Source: Flavobacteriaceae bacterium
GTDB lineage: Bacteria; Bacteroidota; Bacteroidia; Flavobacteriales; Flavobacteriaceae
Assembly (NCBI GenBank): GCA_014238425.1
Contig: JABABD010000029.1
Span: forward strand, 1-64,000
DNA: 64,000 nucleotides
Direction: 5' to 3'
Part shown: positions 9,082-18,881 of the stretch, piece after piece
Position numbering within the stretch: position 1 is the stretch's first letter
Layout: each line of letters starts with the position of its first letter
Translations under genes and position numbers: made by a program
The notes under the pieces: model-generated
The model's input: only the letters and a program-made list of their open reading frames with translations
Database searches by the model: none
What the model was told of the DNA's origin: nothing

Positions 9082-10521
9082 ATGATATTTTCAACGACGC
9101 TATTTCTAGTATTCTTTACTATAGTATTTGTTGTATACTGGTTTATCTTGGGGAACATTAAAGACAATAATAAAAGACTAAAAGCAAGAATTATATTCTT
9201 GCTTTTAGCATCTTATTACTTTTATATGTCATGGAATCCAATATTCATCCTATTGATATTGTTTTCTACAATCGTAGATTATATTGCAGGACAAAAAATC
9301 CATAATAGCAATTCGCAAAGTCAAAAGAAACTCTTTTTAATTTTAAGTCTGGTCACTAATTTAGGATTCCTTGCGTATTTTAAATATGTTAACTTTTTTC
9401 TCGGAACCTTAAACGATATTTCTGGGTCTAACTTTTTTGTTGATGTTGTATTACCAGTGGGTATTTCCTTTTACACTTTTCAATCAATGTGCTACACGAT
9501 TGACATATATTATGGTAAAATGAAGCCTTCAAAAAATTTCTTTGAGTTTTCATTATATGTCACGTTTTTTCCACAGTTGGTAGCTGGACCTATTGTAAGA
9601 GCTAAAGATTTTATTCCACAACTTAAAGTCAATCAATATTTTAAGGATATCAATTTTCAGTTAGCTGCAAATTATTTTATTCTCGGACTCGTTAAAAAAG
9701 TATTGATAGCTGATAATATTGCAAAATTCTCAGACCCTATATTTGCCAACCCCGATCTTCACGGAACCCTATCCACTTGGGTTGGAGTTATGGCGTATAG
9801 TGTACAAATCTATTGTGACTTCTCCGGGTATTCTGATATGGCAATAGGCGTAGCAGCACTACTAGGATTTAAGCTTATGGAAAACTTTAATATGCCTTAT
9901 AATGCTACTAATATTACAGCGTTTTGGAGGAAATGGCATATAAGCTTATCCTCATGGTTGCGTGATTATTTATTTATTCCACTGGGAGGAAGCAGAGTGT
10001 CAAAAAAAGTGTTTTATTACAGAAATTTAATAATCACAATGCTTTTAGGAGGATTATGGCATGGCGCAAGCTGGAATTTTGTAGTATGGGGCGGATTGCA
10101 TGGTTTAGCCCTAATCGTTCATAAATTATATACAACAAAGTATTCGAGCAAGTATAATTTTTCTAAGCTTAGCGTTTCAGCTTATACAGTATTCTCGTGG
10201 TTACTAACCATGATATTTGTGATGGTTACATGGGTGTTTTTTAGAGCACAAACATTTTCTGATGCAGCGCAATTACTCAAAAACATGTTTAACTTCAAGG
10301 AATCTGTAAATTATACCATTCCAATAGCATTTATTGCTTTATTGGCAATTGTAATTATTGGTCATTTCTTCGGGACGAAATACTATAAAGAAGTAGAAGA
10401 AAAGCAACAGCATATGTTTTCGAATCCTTACTTACAAGGCGCATTATTTGGGCTAGGAATTTTCTTTGTATTGTTGTTTGGCAGTGATGATAACCAGGCG
10501 TTCATTTATTTTCAATTCTAA
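9082..10521 (+). CDS. MBOAT family O-acyltransferase (AlgI/DltB-like)
   Basis: Polytopic inner-membrane acyltransferase expected to move acyl (usually acetyl) groups toward a periplasmic polysaccharide acceptor. Typical AlgI-like segments are FYTFQSMCYTIDIYYGK, FFPQLVAGPIVRA, YCDFSGYSDMAIG and FWRKWHISLSSWLRDYLFIP with GGSR following. The catalytic His is in LLGGLWHGASWNFVVWGG. About ten or more membrane helices are visible over 479 residues, the usual size. Its stop overlaps the start of the SGNH-type gene by one base (TAATG), implying coupled translation. The pair parallels the AlgI plus AlgJ/AlgX arrangement of alginate acetylation. Confidence 0.92.
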   Translation: MIFSTTLFLVFFTIVFVVYWFILGNIKDNNKRLKARIIFLLLASYYFYMSWNPIFILLILFSTIVDYIAGQKIHNSNSQSQKKLFLILSLVTNLGFLAYFKYVNFFLGTLNDISGSNFFVDVVLPVGISFYTFQSMCYTIDIYYGKMKPSKNFFEFSLYVTFFPQLVAGPIVRAKDFIPQLKVNQYFKDINFQLAANYFILGLVKKVLIADNIAKFSDPIFANPDLHGTLSTWVGVMAYSVQIYCDFSGYSDMAIGVAALLGFKLMENFNMPYNATNITAFWRKWHISLSSWLRDYLFIPLGGSRVSKKVFYYRNLIITMLLGGLWHGASWNFVVWGGLHGLALIVHKLYTTKYSSKYNFSKLSVSAYTVFSWLLTMIFVMVTWVFFRAQTFSDAAQLLKNMFNFKESVNYTIPIAFIALLAIVIIGHFFGTKYYKEVEEKQQHMFSNPYLQGALFGLGIFFVLLFGSDDNQAFIYFQF

Positions 10522-12173
10522 TGAGCATGAAAAAACAACATCGTTTATTTTTAGTTCAGACTTTAATAGCAATAGGGATATTTATTATTGCATCAACGGT
10601 CGTAAAGAATCGTTTTAACAAGGACCCAAAGGCGCAATCTTATTTAATTTTTGATGAAGGCGTAAAAATCATGGCAGCTTCCACAACCGCTTTGGTAGAC
10701 TCTCTAATTTTGAAAAACGACTTGACTTTTGATCCAACTAGCGGAAAACTTCTAGACAAGGTTTTGAATAACTTAAAATACTCTCAGAAAAGTAAATTTA
10801 TAATAGTTGGGTCCTCACAAATGATAGCAGTTCAAGGACAAGGTATTGAAGGTTATGCAGATATTGTTTCTAGGAAACTGAATGCTTATGTTAAAGAGTC
10901 ATATCAATTATACAATCTTTCTTTGGGCGGAATGACAACACCTGAAAAAATCATTATGGCCAAAAAAGGCGATGAGATTATAAAAGCAGATAGAATTTTA
11001 ATTTCGGTGACGCCATGGGATTGTATATCGGATAAAATAAGGCCTGAGGTAAAAGCTGTTGAAAACAAAAAGTTTCAAGCCATTAAAGAAAGTGTTGAAT
11101 TAGAAAAAGGCGTTACTAAAACTGAAAGCGATGAGGTGTTTCCATTGAACGTGAATTCAAAAATCACAAAGTCAACGGAAGGATTAGTAAAAAACAGCAT
11201 TGATATTTACCGTAATAGATCAGCAATAAAAAGATGGTTAAACAACAAAACAGTTAATCAACCCGAAGGAATAAATGATATTGTTGAAGCTGAGGAAGCT
11301 TTTAAGTCAAACATGCCGGACTACTGGCAGACGGCAAATCAAGATTTAGATAATATTACAGCTTGGGATTTAGTTGTTGCAAAAGAAGGAACAAAATCTA
11401 TAAAAATCACCAATAAGAACCCTCAAAATGCAAAATGGTTTGGCGATGATATAATCTTGGAAAAACCAACAGAGATGTTTCAATTTGAAGGATGGAGTAG
11501 GTCACAAGATGCGTCTGAAGACACGAAACTGTATTGTCTAGATTTTCAAGTCATATTTGTAGACGGAACGTCTCAATGGTATTATAAAAATTTAATCTTT
11601 TCCAAAGGAACACATGATTGGGAAAAAGTAAAAACTGAAGTACGATTTGACAAAAAGGTAAAAGCAATAAAGCCACATTTATTGTTTTATGGTGGAACAG
11701 GAACTGTTTGGTTTGATGGCATAAATGCAAAACCGGTATACAACGGTAAAGTGGGCGAAAACATCTTGCCGAACTCGAACTTTGAAGTCGAATTAAAAGA
11801 GCGTCAAAATGTATCCTACTCTTATACCGATCTGGAGTGGAAGCGCATTGAGAAAAATATGCTTTCTATTGTTGACTTTTTATCAAGTCAAAAAAATAAA
11901 GACCAAAATGTATTATTATTGACACCCTTTTGGCACACAGAGACTAAAACAGCTTATCCGCAAAAAGCACAGTATGATAAACTTACTGAAACCATTAAAA
12001 ATTATGCGGTAAATAAAAATGTAACCTTTGTAGATGCTTCACACATTTTATCTAAAAGTAATTTTGGAATCTATACAAATGGCAAACGAAAGGATAAAAT
12101 TGACGTATTACATTTCAATGCAGCAGCGCATGATAAACTAGCAAAATATATCATAAAAAAATTAAAACTATAA
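10521..12173 (+). CDS. SGNH-hydrolase-like protein with CBM-like insert, MBOAT partner
   Basis: Probable membrane-anchored acetyl-transfer partner of the preceding MBOAT. One N-terminal helix (about residues 9 to 26) anchors a periplasmic domain. An SGNH block I-like motif, IIVGSSQ, lies at 94 to 100 with Ser98/Ser99 as candidate nucleophile, and DVLHFN (Asp528, His531) near the C-terminus matches the catalytic Asp-x-x-His block. Between them, about 265 to 405, is a beta-rich region (FEGWSRSQD, GTHDWEKVKTEVRF, GTGTVWFDGI) resembling carbohydrate-binding jelly rolls. AlgX has an SGNH plus CBM layout (family knowledge), although here the CBM-like part appears inserted. It overlaps both neighbours by one base. 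Confidence 0.7.
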   Translation: MSMKKQHRLFLVQTLIAIGIFIIASTVVKNRFNKDPKAQSYLIFDEGVKIMAASTTALVDSLILKNDLTFDPTSGKLLDKVLNNLKYSQKSKFIIVGSSQMIAVQGQGIEGYADIVSRKLNAYVKESYQLYNLSLGGMTTPEKIIMAKKGDEIIKADRILISVTPWDCISDKIRPEVKAVENKKFQAIKESVELEKGVTKTESDEVFPLNVNSKITKSTEGLVKNSIDIYRNRSAIKRWLNNKTVNQPEGINDIVEAEEAFKSNMPDYWQTANQDLDNITAWDLVVAKEGTKSIKITNKNPQNAKWFGDDIILEKPTEMFQFEGWSRSQDASEDTKLYCLDFQVIFVDGTSQWYYKNLIFSKGTHDWEKVKTEVRFDKKVKAIKPHLLFYGGTGTVWFDGINAKPVYNGKVGENILPNSNFEVELKERQNVSYSYTDLEWKRIEKNMLSIVDFLSSQKNKDQNVLLLTPFWHTETKTAYPQKAQYDKLTETIKNYAVNKNVTFVDASHILSKSNFGIYTNGKRKDKIDVLHFNAAAHDKLAKYIIKKLKL

Positions 12174-14290
12174 TGTTACAAGCAATTATTAAAAAAGGAA
12201 AGGTAATGGCAGAAGAAGTGCCATCACCAATTTTATCAGCCGGAGAAGTGTTAATCGCTGTTTCTTATAGCTGTATTTCAGCAGGAACAGAATTGAAAAG
12301 TGTTGGGAATAGTGGGGAGAACTTATTGAAACGCGCCATAAAACAACCAGAGAATTTAAAAAAGGTCATTGACTTGGCGAAATCTCAAGGCATTGCAAGA
12401 GCGCTTTCGAAGGTGCAGCAAAAAGTAAAATACGGAACGCCGACAGGTTATTCTAATGCAGGAATTGTTATAGCGGTTGGCGAAGGTGTGAAAAACGTGC
12501 AAGTAGGAGATAGAGTGGCGGCAGCTGGAGCAGGTATTGCAAACCATGCAGAATATGCAGTAGTTCCTGAAAACTTGGTCATGAAGGTGCCTGAAGGGTT
12601 GGATTTGCAATTAGCTTCTACGGTAACACTTGGAGGAATTGCATTGCAAGGTGTGCGCAGAGCTGATTTACGTTTAGGAGAATATTGCGTAGTCATTGGA
12701 GCTGGGATCTTAGGATTATTGACCGTCCAATTCTTAAAAAACTCTGGTGTTCGAACTATCGTAAGTGATATTAATGATGACCGATTACAGATTGCCAAGG
12801 AACTAGGTGCGGACATTGTTATAAACCCGACAAAAGACAACTTAGTAAAAACGACCACAGATGTTACAGGTGGATATGGGACAGATGCGGTAATATTTAC
12901 GGCTGCTACAGGAAGTAGCGAGCCTCTGTCAGAAGCATTTAAAGCTTGTAAGAAAAAAGGACAAGTAATTTTAGTTGGAGTTTCTGGAATGGAAATCAAA
13001 CGTCAAGATATCTACCAAAAAGAACTGGATTTTAAAATATCCACATCGTACGGTCCTGGGAGATACGATAGAGAATACGAAGACAAAGGGCATGACTATC
13101 CTTACGCATATGTGAGATGGACAGAAAACCGCAACATGACGGAATACCTAAACATGATTAATGAAGGGAAAGTAAACCTAGAGCCCTTAATTAATAACGT
13201 GTATCCTATTGACCAAGCTGAAGACGCATATGCTTCTTTACAAGGCCCTGAAAAACCAATAATAGTATTACTGTCATACTCAAATGATGTCGCTGCAAAG
13301 CCAAGTTCTAAAGTAATTGTAAATAGTAGCTATACAAAAAAAGCAAAACTAAACGTGGCGCTTGTTGGCGCAGGAAGCTTCGCTACTGCGATGCACTTGC
13401 CGAATATGGAAAAAATGACCGACAAATATTCTTTATATGCCGTTGTTAATAGAACGGGGCATAAAGGAAAAACAGTTGCAACACATTTTGACGCTAAGTA
13501 CACTACATCAGAAATAGATGACGTATTGAAAGATCCAGAAGTTGATTTGGTATTTATTACAACACAGCACAAAGATCATGGGTCATTAACACTTCGTTCA
13601 TTACAAGCAGGTAAGCATGTGTTCGTTGAAAAACCATTAGCAACAACCCAAGAAGATTTAGACAAGATTGTCGCATTTTATAATGACGATAGTGTACAAA
13701 ACAAACCATTGTTATTAACTGGTTTTAATAGAAGGTTTAGTAAATACGCGCAAGAAATTAAAACACATACAACCAAACGTGAAAACCCATTATATATTAG
13801 CTATCGTATTAATGCAGGATTTAAGCCAACGGATGATGGCTTGCATGAACATGGTGGAAGAGTTGTTGGAGAGGTATGTCACTTTATTGACCTCATTACA
13901 TTTTTAACAGAATCTAAGATACAATCGGTGAGTGTTGAGAAAATAAGTCCTAAAAATCAACAAATCAGAAGTGATGATAATGTATCGATAGTATTAAAAT
14001 ACGAAGATGGATCCGTTGGAAGTTTACAGTACTTTGCAATTGGCAATAAAGGATATCAAAAAGAAAATTTAGAAGTACATTACGATAGTAAAACGATTAT
14101 CATGGACGACTTCACCAAACTTACGGGGTATGGCGTAAAAGTTAAGGAAATCACTTCTAAAACTCCTGAGAAAGGACAATACGAAGAGTTATTGCATATG
14201 TTTGATGCTATTGCGAACAACAAATTTGCCATTGATTTCGAAGACATGGTGCAAACCACTAAGGCGACCTTTTTAATAAAAGATGCTTAA
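12173..14290 (+). CDS. bi-domain oxidoreductase (ADH-like + Gfo/Idh/MocA), copy 1
   Basis: A fusion of two Rossmann oxidoreductases. Residues 1 to about 370 form a medium-chain (zinc alcohol dehydrogenase-like) domain with GTPTGYSNAGIV, VGDRVAAAG and the cofactor-binding CVVIGAGILGLLTVQFL. Residues about 390 to 705 form a Gfo/Idh/MocA domain with VALVGAGSFATAMHLPN and the catalytic EKP in HVFVEKPLATT. Such fusions occur in polysaccharide clusters beside heparinase-fold proteins (family knowledge), and a heparinase-fold gene follows 15 bases later. Two coupled redox centres suggest an oxidation-reduction change of a sugar, such as epimerisation, but the substrate is unknown. The gene at 22722-24839 is a paralogue of the same length. 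Confidence 0.9.
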   Translation: MLQAIIKKGKVMAEEVPSPILSAGEVLIAVSYSCISAGTELKSVGNSGENLLKRAIKQPENLKKVIDLAKSQGIARALSKVQQKVKYGTPTGYSNAGIVIAVGEGVKNVQVGDRVAAAGAGIANHAEYAVVPENLVMKVPEGLDLQLASTVTLGGIALQGVRRADLRLGEYCVVIGAGILGLLTVQFLKNSGVRTIVSDINDDRLQIAKELGADIVINPTKDNLVKTTTDVTGGYGTDAVIFTAATGSSEPLSEAFKACKKKGQVILVGVSGMEIKRQDIYQKELDFKISTSYGPGRYDREYEDKGHDYPYAYVRWTENRNMTEYLNMINEGKVNLEPLINNVYPIDQAEDAYASLQGPEKPIIVLLSYSNDVAAKPSSKVIVNSSYTKKAKLNVALVGAGSFATAMHLPNMEKMTDKYSLYAVVNRTGHKGKTVATHFDAKYTTSEIDDVLKDPEVDLVFITTQHKDHGSLTLRSLQAGKHVFVEKPLATTQEDLDKIVAFYNDDSVQNKPLLLTGFNRRFSKYAQEIKTHTTKRENPLYISYRINAGFKPTDDGLHEHGGRVVGEVCHFIDLITFLTESKIQSVSVEKISPKNQQIRSDDNVSIVLKYEDGSVGSLQYFAIGNKGYQKENLEVHYDSKTIIMDDFTKLTGYGVKVKEITSKTPEKGQYEELLHMFDAIANNKFAIDFEDMVQTTKATFLIKDA

Positions 14291-14305
14291 TACACTTATG
14301 TTAAC

Positions 14306-16252
14306 ATGAATATTAAAACAATTTTATCAAAACCGATTCCGGTAGTTTGGTATAGATTTGTACAACTCATCAAGCTGAAGATCTATACAAAGACTAACTT
14401 TTGGTATAAAATTGAAGACAAGGTTCATAAAAAAATAGCTAACACTAAAAGTCCTTGGAAAGAAAAAAGTGGTTTTTTCTCCGAGAGCTTTTCGGCTTCG
14501 GATATTCCTGAATCGTTGCAGACTATAGCCATTGACGGAGCAAAAGATATCATGGATGGAAAGATCTCTGTATTTGATGTGAGTTATAATTTTACAACAC
14601 CATTTCGTTGGAATACAGATTGGCGGGCAGATTATACCTGGGAGAACAACTACTTTAAAACGTATTCGTTTTATGAGCAGCAAAAAACAAAAGAATATGA
14701 CGTCAAATTTCCTTGGGAATTATCGCGATTAAGTTTTCTTATTCCGGTTGCTAGAGCGTATCAGATAGAAGAAAAAAAGCATCAATTAGCTTATTTGCAT
14801 GAGATATTAACGGATTGGAAAACTAATAACTCAATCGCTTACTCCGTGAATTGGTACGCGATGGAAGTTTCGGTTAGGACGATAAACTTAATTCAACTTC
14901 GCGAAATACTTTTAGAAACTCCAGATACAGATACAACAATTACCATATTAAATGAAATACTCGTTTTGCATGGTATCTTTTTATGGAGAAATATTGAATT
15001 TACCGATATTCGCGGAAATCATTATTCGGCTAATCTTACAGCGTTGTTGCTCATTGGTAAGGTGTTTAAAGCCCTGTATCCAGAAGCAAATGCATGGTAC
15101 AATTATGCTTTAAAGAAAATAGAAAAAGAATGTCACTTGCAATTCATTGAAGATGGTGTCAACTTCGAGAAATCCATACCATATCATAGACTGGTGGTTG
15201 AATTTTACTTAATTTCCTTTTTAGTGATGCAACGTTCAGGAGTAAAGGTTTCCAATGATACTTTGGTCAAACTCAAAAAAGCCTGTGAATTTACTCGTGA
15301 TTATACAAAACCAAATTTATTGACACCAATTATTGGCGACAATGATAGCGCTTCAGTATTCCAAAATGATGAGGTTATGCTAAACGATCATACTAATATG
15401 CTACAGTTGGCAAGTTTGTTTTTTGATGACGGAAGTTTAAATATTACTACTAAGAAACACTATTCGGTTTTTGAAATCTTTGGAACGGAGCCAGTAAAAA
15501 GCTACAAACACGTAAAGAGTAACGAATTTCAATCATCATTTTATAAAAAAGGAGGATTTGTAATCGTTAAAAACAAACAAAACTATTTTATTGCGGATAT
15601 CGGAGAAGTTGGAATGAAAGGAAGAGGTGGACATGGACATAATGATTTGTTTAGCTTTGAACTTATGTGCGGCCAAACAGATATTATTATAGATGCTGGT
15701 TGTTATACCTATACAGGAGATTTAGCTTTGAAGACTAAAATGAAATCGACCGCTTATCATAATGGATTGTTAGTCGATGGAGAAGAAATAGCACCTATGA
15801 TTGGAAATTGGGGCATAAGCAATGTTGCAGCACCTTTTGATGTAGCAGTAGAAAACACGGACTCGAGAGTTACTATTTCTGGAAAACACTCTGGATACAA
15901 TCGATTAGCCGATCCGGTGATACACGAACGCACATTTGAAATTCAGAAAAACGATTTTAAATTAATATGTACAGATACCATTACCTGCAAAATGACTCAT
16001 GAAATACAGCGCCACCTGCATTTTTCTGGGAATGTAAATTTGGAAGTTAATAGAAACGGTGTTTTCGCCACGTGTAAAGGGGTGCAATATGTAATTACGA
16101 CTGACAATTCAACTGAGTTAAAGGTGGAGGATTTTATCTTAAGCTATAATTATGGCTCGAAGATTATTTCAAAGAAGTTAACCTTGCATTCTAAAATAAC
16201 GGGAGTAAGCACCTTACATTTTAGTATAGAAAAATTACATCTTAATGAATAA
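14306..16252 (+). CDS. heparinase II/III family protein, biosynthetic-cluster type, copy 1
   Basis: Heparinase-fold protein: an N-terminal alpha/alpha toroid (about residues 100 to 350) and a C-terminal beta-sandwich (about 400 to 648). Candidate catalytic residues of the lyase family are present: Asn238 in RGNHYSAN, Tyr293 in SIPYHRLV, and His443/His445 in GRGGHGHNDLFSFEL. The N-terminus (MNIKTILSKPIPVV) is not a cleavable signal peptide, so a cytoplasmic location is likely. In a biosynthetic locus this points to polymer editing or uronate modification rather than nutrition (inference); dermatan-sulfate epimerase shares the fold. It overlaps the flippase gene by eight bases. The paralogue is at 25723-27321. 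Confidence 0.88.
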   Translation: MNIKTILSKPIPVVWYRFVQLIKLKIYTKTNFWYKIEDKVHKKIANTKSPWKEKSGFFSESFSASDIPESLQTIAIDGAKDIMDGKISVFDVSYNFTTPFRWNTDWRADYTWENNYFKTYSFYEQQKTKEYDVKFPWELSRLSFLIPVARAYQIEEKKHQLAYLHEILTDWKTNNSIAYSVNWYAMEVSVRTINLIQLREILLETPDTDTTITILNEILVLHGIFLWRNIEFTDIRGNHYSANLTALLLIGKVFKALYPEANAWYNYALKKIEKECHLQFIEDGVNFEKSIPYHRLVVEFYLISFLVMQRSGVKVSNDTLVKLKKACEFTRDYTKPNLLTPIIGDNDSASVFQNDEVMLNDHTNMLQLASLFFDDGSLNITTKKHYSVFEIFGTEPVKSYKHVKSNEFQSSFYKKGGFVIVKNKQNYFIADIGEVGMKGRGGHGHNDLFSFELMCGQTDIIIDAGCYTYTGDLALKTKMKSTAYHNGLLVDGEEIAPMIGNWGISNVAAPFDVAVENTDSRVTISGKHSGYNRLADPVIHERTFEIQKNDFKLICTDTITCKMTHEIQRHLHFSGNVNLEVNRNGVFATCKGVQYVITTDNSTELKVEDFILSYNYGSKIISKKLTLHSKITGVSTLHFSIEKLHLNE

Positions 16253-17759
16253 ACTGAGTAAAGACATAATCATTAGCACAGTTTTTCCATTTTTAAATGT
16301 TCTACTAAATTTTTGGTTAATAAAGGAAGCAGAGTATCTATTATCTGCATTGGCGCTAAGTGTGTTTTTAATTATGCGAAGAGTCGTTCCTACATTTACT
16401 AATTTAAGTCAATTGGGAACTTCACAAGCCTTAATTCGATTTGTAAGTATTAATAAGGACGATGAAGACAAAATAAAAACCTATTTCGCTATATCGTTTA
16501 CAATCTGGATTATAAGCTCTCTTCTTTTAGCAATGCTATATTTTGGTTTTGGAGCGAAACTAGGAATCTTTCTATATGATGAAATACAAGAAGCGCAGAA
16601 TGTCAAATTATATTTTTTACTAACGGTTTGGTATATTTCTATTGTTCATTTAAGCTACTTAGTACAGCCTTATTTCTTAGCCAAAAGGAAGGTGTTTCTT
16701 TATAATATAATCAACATGTTGAATGCTAGCTTGATTCTTTTAGTAGTTATTAAACTCGTGTCTGCAACGGGGCTTCCTGAAAGTATTGGAGAGTTGGTTG
16801 GAAGAGTTGATTTAACCACGATTTTAGTACGCACTTTAATTGTAATGAGCGGATTGCAGCTATGCCTAATGATTCACATCATTATACAGCTAAAAATATA
16901 TAATTACCCAACACTCAACAAGATAAAGTCCTATGGGAAAGAGTTTATGTTGTATGGGATTCCTAGGTCCGTAATTACATTTGCTGACATGTTCTTACTA
17001 ACGGTAAGTGCGTTTATGATTTCCAATGGAAAAGAAGAAATAACGGCATTTTTATTAGCCCTTACCTTAGCAAGAATTGTATTAATTGTGCTACAACCCG
17101 TTTCTAAATTATCATCAGTAATAGTGGGGAATAATAATTCTGAAGAACGCCAAAAAACAGCGATTAATTTAATGACAGGAACTACTCTGTACGGAACATT
17201 ACTACTAATAATTATACTTTATAATTGGTTAAATGTATTGATAGATTATTGGCTTTCTGATGCTGAGCGAATTACACAAGTGTTGGCCGCATTCAAGATT
17301 CTTGCCCTTGGACTCATTCCATATGCCATATTTCATGGATTAAAAGGAATTATAGAGATTAAATTTTTTAAGCCATACAATTTATTCAGCATTATTATCG
17401 CTATTGTTCTGCACGTTGGGTTATATTATCTTTTAGAAGGTCATTATGAAAAACACATTGCCTTGTCAATATCGTTAATGATAGGTTTTGTAGCTCTGGG
17501 AGTTGCTACGGCATATTGGTGTCGAAAAGATTTTAATGGCTATAAGTATTACCGTTTGGAAATTCTACTTTTGCTAGGTTTTGTATTGTTTGTAATCAAT
17601 TATTACATAAATGCTATATACCCTAACATATATGCATGTATACTCAGCGTCATAGGCACAACTGTGATGTATACAGTAGTGTTATTATTTAGTAAAGTGA
17701 AATTTCTGAATGAGACAATAAATGTATTATTAAAAAGAGAAAGAAAAATAGGCGACTAA
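16245..17759 (+). CDS. polysaccharide biosynthesis flippase (Wzx-like)
   Basis: Multi-spanning membrane protein of 504 residues with about 12 to 14 hydrophobic helices and short loops, the topology of the MOP/MVF lipid-linked oligosaccharide flippases. The N-terminal segment (KDIIISTVFPFLNVLLNFWLI) and the repeated helix pairs fit Wzx. It would move undecaprenyl-linked repeat units to the periplasmic face. Its start lies inside the end of the heparinase-fold gene, and a glycosyltransferase follows after three bases. A second, more distant flippase-like gene is at 53485-54945. Sequence motifs in this family are weak, so the assignment rests on topology and context. Confidence 0.85.
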   Translation: MNKLSKDIIISTVFPFLNVLLNFWLIKEAEYLLSALALSVFLIMRRVVPTFTNLSQLGTSQALIRFVSINKDDEDKIKTYFAISFTIWIISSLLLAMLYFGFGAKLGIFLYDEIQEAQNVKLYFLLTVWYISIVHLSYLVQPYFLAKRKVFLYNIINMLNASLILLVVIKLVSATGLPESIGELVGRVDLTTILVRTLIVMSGLQLCLMIHIIIQLKIYNYPTLNKIKSYGKEFMLYGIPRSVITFADMFLLTVSAFMISNGKEEITAFLLALTLARIVLIVLQPVSKLSSVIVGNNNSEERQKTAINLMTGTTLYGTLLLIIILYNWLNVLIDYWLSDAERITQVLAAFKILALGLIPYAIFHGLKGIIEIKFFKPYNLFSIIIAIVLHVGLYYLLEGHYEKHIALSISLMIGFVALGVATAYWCRKDFNGYKYYRLEILLLLGFVLFVINYYINAIYPNIYACILSVIGTTVMYTVVLLFSKVKFLNETINVLLKRERKIGD

Positions 17760-17762
17760 TAT

Positions 17763-18881
17763 ATGAAAATATTATTTTTTATATCACACCAACCAAACCC
17801 CAGATTTGTTAAGCAAATTAATTTCTTAGCAAAAAAACATATGATTACTTTGGTTTGTTTTCAGAGGGAGGTTCTAGCAAATCTGAACGACTCTCTTGAT
17901 GAATCTGTGATGAATCATAATTTAGGCAAAATCCCAAATGCGTCGCAACCTTTAAAGCGTATTTCTGCATATATAAGAGCCATTAAACAAATTAGGAAAA
18001 TACTATCTAAAGCGACTTTTGATGTAGCACTGGTTAATAACATCGATGTTGTGTTGCTATATTTAATTGCCCGTTTTAGAATTTTTAAAAAGAAGAACAC
18101 AACAAAATTAGCAATTGAAATTTCAGATTTACGCAAATTTGTTTTTAGTAATAGCTTTATGAGTAAGCGCATGCGGACCTTAGAAAATTATCTATATAAA
18201 AAACACATCGACAAATTGATTGTAACTTCCAAAAGATATTATACATACCACTTTCAAAATTTTTTTTTGAAAGAAGTATTTGTTTTGGAAAACAAACTAT
18301 TATCTGCAGAACAAAACCACAACTCGTCAATAGAGAAAATAACAAATAACAAAACAGTGATTGGAGTGGTAGGTTTATTGCTCAGAAAAGATGAATATAT
18401 TAAATTGTTCGAGACCTACAAAGACAATCCCGACGTTGAAATTCATATTCACGGTAAAGGGTATTACCAATATGTCGTAGAAGAGTATGCCTCTAAACAC
18501 AAAAACATCAGTTACTTTGGACCATATAATAGTTTTACTGATGCCCAAAAAATATACAACTCGATAGACATTATATACCTTGTTTATGATATTGATCAAG
18601 TGTCTTTAAATAACAGACTGGCTTTACCAAATAAACTTTATGAATGTATGTATTATAAAGTGCCATTAATATGTAGTGAGCAAACATATTTAGAGGAAAT
18701 AGTAATGAATTTAGGCATTGGCGTTTCTGTTAATTATAAAGAACCACAAGCAATAGAAAAAGCGGTTTTGCATATAAAAAATAATAGGAGCCAGCTTGAT
18801 GAGGTTTTTTCCTCATTATCAGAGAGTAAATATTTTGGAGATGGCGATTATGAAGAACTTGAATCTTTCTTAGCTAAGTAA
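17763..18881 (+). CDS. glycosyltransferase, GT4-like
   Basis: Cytoplasmic GT-B-fold glycosyltransferase of 372 residues. The N-terminus (MKILFFISHQPNPRFVKQINFLAKKH) is typical of GT4-like acceptor-binding domains. The C-terminal donor domain has a TVIGVVGLLLRKDEY strand and the characteristic NKLYECMYYKVPLICSEQTY, a variant of the family motif in which a Glu helix precedes a loop contacting the donor. Donor and acceptor cannot be deduced. Its stop is immediately followed by the ATG of the O-antigen ligase-like gene, so it is part of the continuous operon. Confidence 0.83.
   Translation: MKILFFISHQPNPRFVKQINFLAKKHMITLVCFQREVLANLNDSLDESVMNHNLGKIPNASQPLKRISAYIRAIKQIRKILSKATFDVALVNNIDVVLLYLIARFRIFKKKNTTKLAIEISDLRKFVFSNSFMSKRMRTLENYLYKKHIDKLIVTSKRYYTYHFQNFFLKEVFVLENKLLSAEQNHNSSIEKITNNKTVIGVVGLLLRKDEYIKLFETYKDNPDVEIHIHGKGYYQYVVEEYASKHKNISYFGPYNSFTDAQKIYNSIDIIYLVYDIDQVSLNNRLALPNKLYECMYYKVPLICSEQTYLEEIVMNLGIGVSVNYKEPQAIEKAVLHIKNNRSQLDEVFSSLSESKYFGDGDYEELESFLAK

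Noticed and set aside
12448..12999. Long minus-strand open frame (183 codons) inside oxidoreductase copy 1
   Set aside because: It is the complement of a well-supported coding region, has a low-complexity Ser/Thr/Pro-rich translation and no neighbours in its orientation.
12173..14290. Possibility that the ADH and Gfo/Idh domains are two genes joined by a missed stop
   Set aside because: The second copy at 22722-24839 has the same fusion and identical length, so the fusion is genuine.
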